NCBI GenBank assembly: GCA_028095005.1
Contig: CM051462.1
Coordinates: forward strand, 237,144,973-237,208,972
DNA: 64,000 nucleotides
From: Rhynchospora pubera
Lineage: Eukaryota > Streptophyta > Magnoliopsida > Poales > Cyperaceae
Reading direction: 5' to 3'
Part shown: in pieces, positions 1 through 12,079 of the stretch
Numbering within the stretch: position 1 is the first letter of the stretch
How the letters are laid out: each line of letters starts with the position of its first letter
The notes under the pieces: generated by a model
Seen by the model: the letters and a program-made list of their open reading frames with translations, nothing else
Databases searched by the model: none
What the model was told of the DNA's origin: nothing
Program-made: the position numbers and the translations under genes

Positions 1-1214
1 AGAACGCCTCTCCCATTTGTAATTTTATATTTTCTAGAATTGTGACAAATTACCGATCCTTACATAAATCTGGAAAAAATGACAGTCATAAGTAGAAAAA
101 TTGAGCTTCACGATGAAGAAGAGACTCATGGAGAAGATGAGACAAAGAAAAGAGTCTTTGTAATTTGCTACAATTTTTTAGGACTAAGAAAAGAGGACAG
201 GAAACACCTCTCCCATTTGTTTTCGGTTTTAAGTATGATATATTTTGTTCTCATTTATGTTCATGATTTCATATACCAAGTGACATTTGTTACGTAAAAT
301 TATTTAACCATTCCTCTTTTGTTGGACCTTCTGAAGATACTGGTACATGTAAGAGCTTCTTTAATCTTTACAATATCAATTTACAAATCATACGAGCATT
401 TTGTGATATGTTTCTGGAATCTGAGTGTTCGAATTTTAAAGCCCGTCTTTACCATACCACTGAAATCAGGGGTACATGTATAGACATCTGGCACATGTCT
501 ACCATATCAATTATCAAACCATATGTTCTATTATTTAGTAAGCTCTCTTTACTGCCACATGTCTTTACCAAACAAGGTGGTACTGCAAGTACCGGTACAG
601 GTACAAGCATAGAAAAGGTGGTACAACAAGTGGATAGTTTAAATGGACATCATCCATTAGTACACATAAAGGAAAAGATCCAAGTCTATTACTACAAACA
701 GAATTTACCAAATTACCAACATAGATTACATGCATAATTTACAAGCATCACAAGCATATCAGAATTGAAATATGCTACCTAAAGAAGAGTTGACATTATA
801 TCAAAAAGTACAGAGATTACAAGCATTCTCACATATGCTACTTGTTGTTAATATTACTAAATCAAGCTCCAAGTTCAACAATTTGTTCCTGTAATAATAT
901 CAATTCAGTTTATTATGTTTGTAATTCATACAACCATTATTTATCAGCTAAAGGAACTTGGGAACTGATGTTGATATTTAAAACTAAACCTTAATCAGAT
1001 ACTGGTACTGATAGAGGGTAGGTGGTGAGCTTCTGAAATCTATTCATTATTCATTTTGATCCAAAAAATATAAGTAATCATATTTCACTGCTATTAATTG
1101 TTGTTTGAAATCCAATTGAACTTTAAGTGATGACCTTTTGACAATTTTTTAAAAGAATACGAACCATAAGAGAAAGGGGAAAAAAATAAGTTCGGTAAGA
1201 AATAAGCACTATGG
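1..1214. other. AT-rich sequence without a supported gene
   Basis: No open frame here looks like a conserved protein and no RNA gene is recognisable. A short phrase (CTCTCCCATTTGT) recurs near 8-20 and near 207-221, a local direct repeat. If the leader-like sequence at 1215-1560 is a real minus-strand promoter and first exon, the rest of that transcript would run through this stretch, but I could not define exons. Confidence 0.3.
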
Positions 1215-1560
1215 CAGAGAAAATGAGAGCGAGACCTGTTGAAGAAGGGTGAAAACCCTTGGCGGTTCAAGGGGGTGTGGTAGAGAGGCGAGCTTCACGG
1301 GAAAACCAATCTAGGGTTTGCTTGGCTTTCGAGGTGTCTCTACTTCCAGTAACCGTAGACGGTCGAGAGAGAAGAGGTGAGGAGGCCAAGGCGACCCGAG
1401 TTTTTAGGGTTCAAGGAGGCGGAGAGAGCCGTCTGTACAGGGAGGAGTGGAGGCGTTGCGAGCGATTTTGCTTTGATCTAGCAAATAGAAACGAGAGAGA
1501 AGAAGAAGAAGAAGGAAACGGTGAGAGCTAACGGAAACAGAAGAATAATTAAGGAATTGC
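1215..1560 (-). promoter_or_regulatory. Possible minus-strand gene leader (5' UTR-like)
   Basis: Read on the minus strand this stretch is CT-rich and GC-richer than its surroundings. It carries AAACCCTA-type telo-box phrases (plus-strand TAGGGTTT near 1312 and TTAGGGTTC near 1401), the usual look of a plant housekeeping-gene 5' UTR. The frames at 1259-1531 (plus) and 1404-1682 (minus) do not resemble known proteins. A promoter and first exon for a gene running out of the left window edge is the best reading, but it is an inference from composition and short motifs only. Confidence 0.3.
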
Positions 1561-2199
1561 TTCTCCTCAGCGCAAAAATCTGAGCCGACTAATATCATCA
1601 AATGCACATATCTGAATGCGATCGAACAGTCTAAAAGTCTATAGTATGAGGCCTGTTTACATACCGATAGTAGTATAGCCATTCTCTATATATATATATA
1701 TATATCACTCAAAGCATTTAACGTTGAAATTGTCAATAAAATGCGTTATGGCTTTTGACGTATGTTATGCTTAATTTGAAGTTGTTAAATTGAAAGAATA
1801 ATTAAAGGCTTTTTGACGTGTGTTATATATGCTTTTTGACAATTGACCAAATGCAGTGAAAATTCAGTACAATTTAGCATCTGTTTAAAATTAAATAAGA
1901 CTAAATAATAATAATTTGAAATCATTCAATTTTATTTTTTTTAATCCTTTTAAAGTACAGGTCTCAACATAAAATTTAACCAATAATTTTTTTATATATT
2001 CCACTTTTATATTTTATAGACATTGAAGCGATTCTATTGAATGATAATAGAACGTGAATATTAATATTTATAATACTTAAAGATGCCACCTGGTCTCTTA
2101 TTTAACTGTATATATACGGACGCACGACGGCACGCGAGACATCATTTCACGGAAACTTCCGTCATCAATTTACACAAAATACTTCAAAATATTGGGTGA
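1561..2199. other. AT-rich intergenic sequence with a short TA repeat
   Basis: I see no gene here. A (TA)n microsatellite lies at about 1689-1705. The stretch ends at a Harbinger-like element flanked by TAA. Confidence 0.35.
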
Positions 2200-2202
2200 T
2201 AA

Positions 2203-3178
2203 GGATCATCCCGATATTTGTTATTCCCATCATCCCCACGTGTTTTTTTATTTTAGAAAATAATTATTTACGTATTTTCTAAATACGAAAATTCAATACT
2301 CATTCTTTTTCGCTCTCCTCTCCCGCGCGTGTACGCTCGTCCCCCCCCCCCCCTCCCCCTCCCACCCTCCTGCGTACGCTCCCCAACCCCCACCCTCCCC
2401 CAACTCATTCTAACTGTTGAGGTTAACATATTTAAATGTTGAAGTTAATATATATAATTGTTGAAGTTAATATATATGCCAACTTCAACAATTTAAATAT
2501 GCTCACTTCAAATATTACCTTCAACATTTAAATATGTCAAGTTTAACAATTATATATATTAACTTCAATAGTTATATATATTAAATTCAACAGTTACATA
2601 TATAACATATTATACAATAGTTACATATATAACTTCAACAGTTATATATATTAACTTCAACAGTTATATATAGTAACTTCAACAGTTACATATATAACTT
2701 CAACAACTACATATATAATTTTAACAATTACGCATATAAATTCAACAGTTATATATATATTAACTTCAACAGTTATATATATTAACTTCAGCAGTTACAT
2801 ATATAACATATTAACTTCAACAATACATAAAGGATGTTCGTGGCGTGTAGTTTGATTTCCGAATTATGAAATTCTTGGCCAGAGAGTTAACTTTAACAGT
2901 TAGGATATTACCTTCAACATTTAATTATATTGACTTCAACAGTTATGAAGTGTGTAGGAGGGGAAGAGGGAGTGTGGGGGGACAGCGTCCGTGAGAGGGA
3001 TGAAGGGGGAGGGGGGGCAGCGTACGTGAGAGGGAGGATGGGGGACAGTGTACGCGAGAGGGGAAAGGGATTAGTTCACGCGGGAGAGGGAAGACAGCGT
3101 ACGCGGAAGGAGAGCTCACGCGTTTTCTCTTTCTGAAAATCGGGGATGATGGGGATGATATAATATCTGGGATGGTCC
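2203..3178. mobile_element. Non-autonomous PIF/Harbinger-like element with internal minisatellite
   Basis: The ends are imperfect inverted repeats: GGATCATCCC at the left and, read inverted, GGACCATCCC at the right, followed by matching CATCATCCCC blocks. A direct TAA flanks both sides (2200-2202 and 3179-3181), the three-base duplication typical of PIF/Harbinger insertions. Inside are a C homopolymer run near 2341, a roughly 22-bp minisatellite, and GC-rich arms with repeated CGTACG/GTGAGAG phrases that are partly inverted copies of each other. There is no transposase. A homologue sits at 15081-15700, at the same place relative to a peptide-gene copy. Confidence 0.6.
2410..2825. repeat. Minisatellite, unit about 22 bp (TTAACTTCAACAGTTATATA)
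   Basis: There are about seventeen head-to-tail units built on AACTTCAACAGTTATATAT. The first units are inverted (AATATATAACTGTTGAAGTT-like), so the array contains an internal switch of orientation near 2480-2510. It belongs to the surrounding Harbinger-like element and is related to the array at 15265-15490. Confidence 0.75.
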
Positions 3179-3205
3179 TAAGCAATTCCGCTTCAAAATA
3201 TATAT

Positions 3206-3373
3206 GGGGGCGTTTGGATCGCTTAGGAATTGGAGGAATTGAAAAATTTTGCTATTCCTAGACATAAATTTTTTGGAAAGTGTGTAACTTTATGAAGAAT
3301 TTGAATTGTTTATATTAAAATTTATGTTCGAAATTGTTTATTCCCATAATTTGAGACGCATCCAAACGACCCC
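3206..3373. mobile_element. Tourist-like MITE (GTTTGGAT family)
   Basis: The element starts GGGGGCGTTTGGATCGC and ends in the inverse, ATCCAAACGACCCC. A TAT repeat flanks both ends (3203-3205 and 3374-3376). It shares the internal TGTGTAAYTTTATGAAGA block with the copies at 16271, 22311, 22778, 37391 and 38272. Confidence 0.75.
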
Positions 3374-3417
3374 TATAACTTTCCGAAAACTGAATCCACA
3401 AGTTGCAACCAAGAATT

Positions 3418-3538
3418 AATAAATGACCATGAGCATTTGGGCATCAACTGTTGCAAGCATTTGTAGCTATGATGTAGAAGACATGCAATTATGCTCGTGG
3501 CTTAAGGGGCGCGCAAAGACGGTTGTTGATTGGCAGTA
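3418..3538 (-). pseudogene. Relic of the secreted-peptide gene (copy 0)
   Basis: This stretch aligns to the intact gene at 16499-16744 around its ASWLQM and ARPLK segments: plus-strand GCATTTGTAGCTATGATG against GCATCTGTAGCCACGATG, then AAGGGGCGCGC and GTTGATTGGCAG in the same order. The coding frame is broken and the C-terminal peptide motif is not recognisable. The 3' flanking phrase (TTGCAACCA) also matches that of the other copies. It is a dead fragment marking an older duplication. Confidence 0.65.
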
Positions 3539-4685
3539 ACCTCTGTAGGCAAAAATTTGTCCAAATGACTCTAGCACCTCAATTAATGACGTTTTTCATT
3601 TTTGGTAGCAGATGGTTTTCATTTTTGCCGACTGTTTGCTTGATTGTTATACCGTTTGAATGCGATTATCAGCTCTAAATAATAATTGAACGAAATCTTA
3701 TGTGTATTTTCCTATTATATATAATTATATAATTGAAAAATATCAATAAAATCCTTTTGATAAAAAAAAAAACCTTATTCATTGTCCTATAAAATTCATA
3801 GTTTTTGTTAAACTTGACGCTCAAATAATCATAAGAATTATTTTCAAGAAATGTCCTGACTTGGACTCTTTAACTTTATAATAAAATGCATTGGATTTAT
3901 TAACCAAATAATTAGCAGAAACAGAGTAAAATAAACCAATCTCTTCTAAATTAAGCTAGAGAGTGGGAGCACGGACTAAGTTAAGAGGTATTGGGAGCGC
4001 AGGGCCATATCGACAGAAAAGCAAAAATTTGCAAAATGCAATTCCGTTCAAAGCTATAATAACTAAAACAAAAGGTTATTTATTGACTTTTTTGTTTTCC
4101 ACTGACCAAGTCCAGAATAACAATTTTATTTTTCTTACATCGGTACCCCACATATCAATATTTTATATCTTAAATTCTTAATTGACCTTTGAACAAACCT
4201 GGCATGCTTGCTTACATGAAGGACTACTACAAGGTTGCGTGTTTGGATGTGAAGTGAATAAGAAATAAGAAATTTGAGTTTATTCATATTTTAAAATTTT
4301 CTTAGAATATGAATAAGCATCCGAATAAATTAAATTTTTTATTCATGTGATGTTTGGATTATTCAAACGCAAACAAAACACACATGAAAAAAAATAAGAA
4401 AAAACCACATCTCTGCGCATAATTTTTGGTTACTATAGCAACACGCATTAGAAAATTTGCCCAAATTGCATACTAATATTTTTATTTTATATATACATAT
4501 CATTCACATAAAATATAAGTAATTTGTACAAAAAAAATACATTAGCTAGATTAAACTCATATTTTTTTTCTAAACTACGTACACAGTAGACATCATATCA
4601 CAGCAAAATAATACGACACCATATATTACATAGTAAATAATAGCTTCGCCAAAGATTAATTCCACTACTTGCAAGCATGACTTAA
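3539..4685. other. Intergenic part of the tandem unit, with TE-like inverted repeat
   Basis: I found no supported gene. Phrases here recur near 15770-16260 in the same order (GGCATGCTT, then GAAAATTTGCCCAAATTGCAT, then AGATTAAACTCRTATTTT), showing that the flanks were duplicated along with the peptide gene. A sequence with inverted ends (TTGCGTGTTTGGAT near 4233 and CAAACGCAAA near 4366) resembles a MITE. Confidence 0.45.
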
Positions 4686-4908
4686 TTAAGGAGGAATTGG
4701 GCAACCACCCCCACTCTGACCGGGTTGGCAACCGGATGGCTTCGATCCTGGTCCCCCTACTTGTGGTAGCATCTGTAGCCACGATGCAGCTGGAAATGAA
4801 CTATGCGACTTCAAGGGACGCGCAAAGGCAGCCCAAGAGAAGAAGAAAGCAAACCAACACCACGATCGTAGAGGGGACACCATTTGCTTTGAAGTTTCTC
4901 ATCATCAT
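4686..4908 (-). pseudogene. Small secreted-peptide gene, copy 1, frame disrupted after the signal peptide
   Basis: The paralogue-like start (ATGATG at 4908-4903, giving MMRNFKANG then VLVCFLLLLGC) runs into a frame different from the one encoding ARPLKSHSSFPAASWLQMLP and the C-terminal PSGCQPGQSGGGCPIPP (stop at 4686-4688). Against the copy at 16499-16744 about 17 net bases are missing just after the GGCTGCC that ends the signal-peptide core, so signal and peptide are out of phase. An internal ATG (4881-4883) does open the peptide frame and gives a 65-residue product with a still hydrophobic N-terminus (FAFFFSWAAFA), so a functional product is not excluded. The two-cysteine C-terminus is intact. 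I call it a probable pseudogene. Confidence 0.6.
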
Positions 4909-5151
4909 TTAATTGTGAATCGACAAGGTGGACTTAATTTCTATAGCCTTGTTATATATATTTCTTCTGTTTATCTACTTAATTTTCTGTATATTTATCC
5001 ATCTAGCGAGCTTACATATATATTGAAGCATTCTGCAGACTCAACGTTCCAAAGTCAAATTCTTTAAGATGCGATTCAGACCTGTTCATATGTAGAAATT
5101 AAACTTTCAGTATTTAATTAGCACATGACTCCTCCATCACTTGGATGCGTC

Positions 5152-5160
5152 TGTGATAAC

Positions 5161-5203
<43 letters not shown>

Positions 5204-7970
5204 GGAAATAAAAGGGGACCCAGCTCTCTCTCTCTCTCTTTTCTTTCGAACCAACAGAGAGGCTTGCGCCTCTCTTCTCTCCCAAACCGAGCCCCTCCCC
5301 TCAAACTCAATCCACCTCCATTTCTCCACCATTTCATCGGATCAAAGTACCCACACGTTCACCTCACTACCCTCTTGCAATATCTACCTTCGGATCGTCG
5401 ATTGATGGCCTCTCCTCGTCGTATTTCTCGACGGAAGTTTTTCGGGAAATGGAGCGAACTCGTCGGTTTTGGCCGCCGTTCGACCTGGAGCACTCTGGGG
5501 TCCTCTCCATCGATTTCCAAGTGGTCTTGCAGAGTTCTTTCGAGGATTAAGTGGCGAAAATCGAGAAATGACGAATTCGACTCCTTTTGTCGCGTCGCCG
5601 GTCTTTGGCCGAAATTGAGTAAGTAACCTCTCTCCCTTTGTGTCTTGTTCTGTTTGCTTGACTGTACTTGACTGAGGCATGAAATATTTGAAATTGATTT
5701 GTGTTTGTGATGCCTTGAATTGAATGGTCGTTTGAGCTTTGTTGATCTGTTTGTGAGCCCGATTGAAGTTTTGTACTGCTTGGATTTGATCTGTTGTCGA
5801 TTTGATGCCTCAAATGACTATGTGCTTAGCATCTGAACTGTTGTGAATGCTATTAGGTTTGATGCTTGTGTTGTTAGGGGTCTGATGTCTCAAATGTTCT
5901 ATTAAATGGTCTGTTTAGTGGTTTAGAGAAATCCGTATCGATTTCGTGTTATTCCTTGGTAATCTATGGTACTTGTGTGTTGTTTAGCACTTGAGTTAAT
6001 CGTTTAGGCTTACACCTTGTTGTGAGGCATGCACTCAATTTGTTATACTGCTCTGAAATCGCTATTTGAACTGTTGAGTCATTTGATTAAATGTTGAGTG
6101 TGTGCAATGCCTCTATTTGACCTGCTCCTACTTGTGTTTTGCTTGGGGCTTGATCTGATCTGTTAGGGATTTAAGGATGCTTGATTGAGGCTTTGTTTTG
6201 AACTGTTAAGTGTTGAATGTTTCTTTTAGGAATTTTGCTGCTATGAGTCTAATCAAAATTGTTAGATGTTATGCTTGATATTGGTTCAATCTAGTCTGTT
6301 TTGTCAATGGCTTGTTCAGTTGCTCGTTTGACTCTGTGAATGCTTGATTTAGGTTAATCTTCGATCTGTCAATTGAAAATCACTTCTGTTGGGTTTGTGC
6401 TTGTATGTTCCTTGTTTTTGTTGGCTGAATTTCCGAAATCAAAATTATTAAGTTGGATTTTGAGGAAATTAAGATTAGAATTAATTGAAGGCTTAAAATA
6501 ATTATAACTTCGGTTTTGTAATTAAGTAAGAACTTAAGGTTATAATTTATTTTTATTAGAGTCAGAAAATCAAGTGTCAAGGTCGAGAAGAGTCAAAGAA
6601 ACTGCTTGTGTACTTATTGATTGGATTATTTGGCTTGTCTTATGCTCTCGCTTGCTTTTGCTTTGGATTTGCCTAGCTATCAGGTACGGATTTCACTTGA
6701 GTTTTAATTATATGTGATATGTATTCTGATTATTGTTATTATTGTTATTATTGTTATTATTGTTATTATTATTACTATTATTAATATTATTATTATTATT
6801 ATCATTATGCATTCTGAATTCATAATTGGAATTTTGCTTCATGAGATCATTTTGTGAAATTGTATATTGATGCATGATTGGAAAGTGGCATATTGAATGG
6901 TATCCGATTGAAATGTTAGAAAGTGACATATTGAATGGTATCCGATTGAAACGTGATTTGATTGAGGTAAGTACAACTTGTGTGGTTGAGATAGACACTC
7001 GTAATGTTTGGAGGTGGAGTCATGACCCATCCTACCAAGCACCGTGTAATAAGCGCTTATGTACCGGGACTCAGTAGGTCTAGTCTGGAATGGACCGGAG
7101 TGTGAGTGTTCCCAGCTTGCTTGTACATTTTGATGATTTAATTGATTGAAAATTATGTATGAATTGAATTGGCCGTTGGCATCCATCTATAGGGTGGTTC
7201 GCGGTATCTGAAGGAAATGACTGAAATGATTGACTTGTGATAAACCAGACTTGCATATTAGGTAATTGTCCAACCAAATGAGTCGGCTTTTGCTATACAT
7301 TGATATTTGAATTGTTATGGAATTGATGCCGAGCTCACATTTCATATTGCATTGATTGAATTGATTTGACCTTGCTATTTCTATTGGAAACAAGTTATTA
7401 ATTATTTGTTCAGGTAATTGAAATGATAATTGTCATATTTTGAATTCAAAGAAAAAAATTGATTTCTAAGAGTATTGAATTTATTTGTCTAATTGCATTG
7501 CTTGATTGAAAGTCTAGTTTTAATGTTATTGAAATAAAAAGAAATGAAATTTGATTTGGAATTGATTTGACTCAGTCTTGTATTTAGTTCCAACACATGA
7601 TAATCAAAACTCAAGTGGCTGGAACTGAATACCGTACTGAGATAAAATTTATTTATCTCATTCCGTGCTTTTTGCATTGTTTTCCACTATTGGTTGTGGG
7701 TTCCAGGTTTCAGATCAAGTGCGGGACTGCAAGACGAGTAGCAAACCATTGGATATTGTGGTTAGTAATCCAAATATACCAGACCTTTATAGTATTTACG
7801 TTATATTTAAGTAAATAAATTATAAATTTCTAATTGATCGATATATTATTTGAATAGAATCAATATTAATTGGTAAATTAGGTATTAGTAAGCCTTGCGG
7901 GTGCAGCAGGCATCCGCGGCGGGCACTCCATCGTGTACTGTCCAGTTACAGTATTCGACGGGGTGTCACA
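5152..7970 (+). repeat. 5' LTR of the gypsy-type element
   Basis: The LTR is 2819 bp and starts TGTGATAACC with a long A tract directly after. It contains CT-rich leader-like sequence (5221-5340), an ATT/GTT microsatellite (6727-6803), and the terminus GTGTCACA. Its open frames (for example 5141-5626 and the Asn-repeat frame 6708-6998) are products of these repeats and recur identically in the 3' LTR; I do not regard them as genes. Confidence 0.9.
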
Positions 7971-9121
7971 AATGGTATCAGAGAATTGTTTAACAACCAA
8001 ACCAGACCAATAGATTGCGTGAGAATGGGTACGTCTAAAGGGTTGTTTTGTAAGTAAGTTGATTTCTTACTATTTGTGCTAGCAAAATAATATTTGTCTA
8101 GCTTAGTTATAAGTATTATAGGATACAGATGCTTTGTATTTGTATATATCTAATATATTAATTGTTTATAGTTGCTTGATTATTTTATATATGTGTTGTA
8201 ATTTTAAAAGTTATGTTTAATAGGTTGTAACAATTTTTGTGGATGAAATTAATAGAGCTTATTTTCTAATGTTTGAAATGTAAAGTGATTTTGATAAGTG
8301 CACAAAAAAAAGAGTTGGTATGGCAAGTTAAAGGATTTTGGTTATTATAGTAAGCATGTTATATGTTATATTAATGCTAATTGGAATATTAAGGATTTCT
8401 GAATTTACTATAGTATGCACAAACTTTTGGAACTTATTTGAGTAAAGATTTTCTTATCTTTTGTTGGCACAAGGATCAAACAAGCTGACTGATCATCTGA
8501 CTTGTTAATTGAATCTCAATAATATAAGAATTATTCTTACTTCCTTGACTGATCACCAAGGCAGTCAAGAATAATTTTGATATTACCGTGCTTCCTAAAA
8601 GATAAGAAAAGAACTGGATATTTCAAAATGTTACTAGTTACGAGAATTGAAAGATTTGTTTTTTTTAAATGATAACGTAAGAAGTGGTAGTATTTTCTGC
8701 TTGTAGTACTCTGTTATTTGAATTGTTATAATGTTATGATATGGAATTGTCTGAATTGAATATGGAATTGATTGACCGTTGGCAACCCTCTTTAGAGGTG
8801 ATTCACGGTATCCGAATATCTGTAATCGCTGGTTGCTCTCAGAGGAAGAGACTCGCGATATCTGACTTTGAATTGATTGACTTGTAATTGTGACTTATGA
8901 TTGTCATGCTTGCATTTAAGTACCGAGATTGGGCCGACATTCTTGTATTATCATTAGTATTTTAATTTTGAATTGAATAAAATGTCGGGCTGAGTTGCAT
9001 TACATAAATCGATAATTGTTGCATAATATGTTTGTACTATTTGATTGTATTATTGATTGCATGATTGCTATGTACTTAGATAAATTTCGAGGTCGAAATT
9101 TTTTTTATAAGGAGGGATGAA
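7971..9121 (+). other. Non-coding internal region of the gypsy-type element
   Basis: The primer-binding site TGGTATCAGAG lies at 7973-7983 (initiator-Met tRNA type) and the polypurine tract ATAAGGAGGGATGAA at 9107-9121. Between them no frame of useful length exists. The 8735-9010 part resembles LTR sequence near 7150-7370 (CGTTGGCA..CC, GGTATC, GACTTGT, then the GAATTGAAT block), so the interior includes a diverged fragment of a related LTR. Confidence 0.75.
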
Positions 9122-9130
9122 TGTGATAAC

Positions 9131-9172
<42 letters not shown>

Positions 9173-11939
9173 GGAAATAAAAGGGGACCCAGCTCTCTCT
9201 CTCTCTCTTTTCTTTCGAACCAACAGAGAGGCTTGCGCCTCTCTTCTCTCCCAAACCGAGCCCCTCCCCTCAAACTCAATCCACCTCCATTTCTCCACCA
9301 TTTCATCGGATCAAAGTACCCACACGTTCACCTCACTACCCTCTTGCAATATCTACCTTCGGATCGTCGATTGATGGCCTCTCCTCGTCGTATTTCTCGA
9401 CGGAAGTTTTTCGGGAAATGGAGCGAACTCGTCGGTTTTGGCCGCCGTTCGACCTGGAGCACTCTGGGGTCCTCTCCATCGATTTCCAAGTGGTCTTGCA
9501 GAGTTCTTTCGAGGATTAAGTGGCGAAAATCGAGAAATGACGAATTCGACTCCTTTTGTCGCGTCGCCGGTCTTTGGCCGAAATTGAGTAAGTAACCTCT
9601 CTCCCTTTGTGTCTTGTTCTGTTTGCTTGACTGTACTTGACTGAGGCATGAAATATTTGAAATTGATTTGTGTTTGTGATGCCTTGAATTGAATGGTCGT
9701 TTGAGCTTTGTTGATCTGTTTGTGAGCCCGATTGAAGTTTTGTACTGCTTGGATTTGATCTGTTGTCGATTTGATGCCTCAAATGACTATGTGCTTAGCA
9801 TCTGAACTGTTGTGAATGCTATTAGGTTTGATGCTTGTGTTGTTAGGGGTCTGATGTCTCAAATGTTCTATTAAATGGTCTGTTTAGTGGTTTAGAGAAA
9901 TCCGTATCGATTTCGTGTTATTCCTTGGTAATCTATGGTACTTGTGTGTTGTTTAGCACTTGAGTTAATCGTTTAGGCTTACACCTTGTTGTGAGGCATG
10001 CACTCAATTTGTTATACTGCTCTGAAATCGCTATTTGAACTGTTGAGTCATTTGATTAAATGTTGAGTGTGTGCAATGCCTCTATTTGACCTGCTCCTAC
10101 TTGTGTTTTGCTTGGGGCTTGATCTGATCTGTTAGGGATTTAAGGATGCTTGATTGAGGCTTTGTTTTGAACTGTTAAGTGTTGAATGTTTCTTTTAGGA
10201 ATTTTGCTGCTATGAGTCTAATCAAAATTGTTAGATGTTATGCTTGATATTGGTTCAATCTAGTCTGTTTTGTCAATGGCTTGTTCAGTTGCTCGTTTGA
10301 CTCTGTGAATGCTTGATTTAGGTTAATCTTCGATCTGTCAATTGAAAATCACTTCTGTTGGGTTTGTGCTTGTATGTTCCTTGTTTTTGTTGGCTGAATT
10401 TCCGAAATCAAAATTATTAAGTTGGATTTTGAGGAAATTAAGATTAGAATTAATTGAAGGCTTAAAATAATTATAACTTCGGTTTTGTAATTAAGTAAGA
10501 ACTTAAGGTTATAATTTATTTTTATTAGAGTCAGAAAATCAAGTGTCAAGGTCGAGAAGAGTCAAAGAAACTGCTTGTGTACTTATTGATTGGATTATTT
10601 GGCTTGTCTTATGCTCTCGCTTGCTTTTGCTTTGGATTTGCCTAGCTATCAGGTACGGATTTCACTTGAGTTTTAATTATATGTGATATGTATTCTGATT
10701 ATTGTTATTATTGTTATTATTGTTATTATTGTTATTATTATTATTATTATTAATATTATTATTATTATTATCATTATGCATTCTGAATTCATAATTGGAA
10801 TTTTGCTTCATGAGATCATTTTGTGAAATTGTATATTGATGCATGATTGGAAAGTGGCATATTGAATGGTATCCGATTGAAATGTTAGAAAGTGACATAT
10901 TGAATGGTATCCGATTGAAACGTGATTTGATTGAGGTAAGTACAACTTGTGTGGTTGAGATAGACACTCGTAATGTTTGGAGGTGGAGTCATGACCCATC
11001 CTACCAAGCACCGTGTAATAAGCGCTTATGTACCGGGACTCAGTAGGTCTAGTCTGGAATGGACCGGAGTGTGAGTGTTCCCAGCTTGCTTGTACATTTT
11101 GATGATTTAATTGATTGAAAATTATGTATGAATTGAATTGGCCGTTGGCATCCATCTATAGGGTGGTTCGCGGTATCTGAAGGAAATGACTGAAATGATT
11201 GACTTGTGATAAACCAGACTTGCATATTAGGTAATTGTCCAACCAAATGAGTCGGCTTTTGCTATACATTGATATTTGAATTGTTATGGAATTGATGCCG
11301 AGCTCACATTTCATATTGCATTGATTGAATTGATTTGACCTTGCTATTTCTATTGGAAACAAGTTATTAATTATTTGTTCAGGTAATTGAAATGATAATT
11401 GTCATATTTTGAATTCAAAGAAAAAAATTGATTTCTAAGAGTATTGAATTTATTTGTCTAATTGCATTGCTTGATTGAAAGTCTAGTTTTAATGTTATTG
11501 AAATAAAAAGAAATGAAATTTGATTTGGAATTGATTTGACTCAGTCTTGTATTTAGTTCCAACACATGATAATCAAAACTCAAGTGGCTGGAACTGAATA
11601 CCGTACTGAGATAAAATTTATTTATCTCATTCCGTGCTTTTTGCATTGTTTTCCACTATTGGTTGTGGGTTCCAGGTTTCAGATCAAGTGCGGGACTGCA
11701 AGACGAGTAGCAAACCATTGGATATTGTGGTTAGTAATCCAAATATACCAGACCTTTATAGTATTTACGTTATATTTAAGTAAATAAATTATAAATTTCT
11801 AATTGATCGATATATTATTTGAATAGAATCAATATTAATTGGTAAATTAGGTATTAGTAAGCCTTGCGGGTGCAGCAGGCATCCGCGGCGGGCACTCCAT
11901 CGTGTACTGTCCAGTTACAGTATTCGACGGGGTGTCACA
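9122..11939 (+). repeat. 3' LTR of the gypsy-type element
   Basis: This is a copy of 5152-7970 at an offset of 3969-3970 bases. The differences I could see are one base in the A tract length and one T/C substitution in the ATT repeat (near 6774 and 10743). It ends GGTGTCACA directly before the GCGTC duplication. Confidence 0.9.
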
Positions 11940-12079
11940 GCGTCGTCATTGACAAAATGCTTCGATACCATTTAAAAGTGAATAGAAAGTAAATTATAAA
12001 ATTTAGTAATCATTTAATGTTGATGTAATCATCTTTTAATTCATACAAAAGTTTTTTTAATATCTCAAGGCCCCTAGGC

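Larger units (their letters stand above)
5152..11939 (+). mobile_element. Young non-autonomous Ty3/gypsy LTR retrotransposon (LARD-like, Tekay/Del-type ends)
   Basis: Long terminal repeats of 2819 and 2818 bp enclose only about 1.15 kb. A perfect 5-bp duplication, GCGTC, flanks the element (5147-5151 and 11940-11944), and the LTRs begin TGTGATAACC and end GGTGTCACA. A TGGTATCAGAG primer site follows the 5' LTR, and a purine tract preceded by TTTCGAGGTCGAAATTT precedes the 3' LTR. That last phrase is characteristic of the 3' end of Tekay/Del chromoviruses. No gag or pol frame exists anywhere. It inserted into the duplicated flank of the peptide-gene array; the interrupted sequence resumes as GTCATTGACAAA, as near 17115. 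Confidence 0.9.

Noticed and set aside
5141..5626. 161-residue frame with a poly-Lys start in the 5' LTR (and its twin in the 3' LTR)
   Set aside because: It begins in an A homopolymer and runs through LTR leader sequence. The same frame in the other LTR simply reflects LTR identity, and no domain is visible.
6708..6998. Asn-repeat frame, also at 10677-10967
   Set aside because: It is the translation of an ATT/GTT microsatellite within the LTRs, read on the opposite strand.
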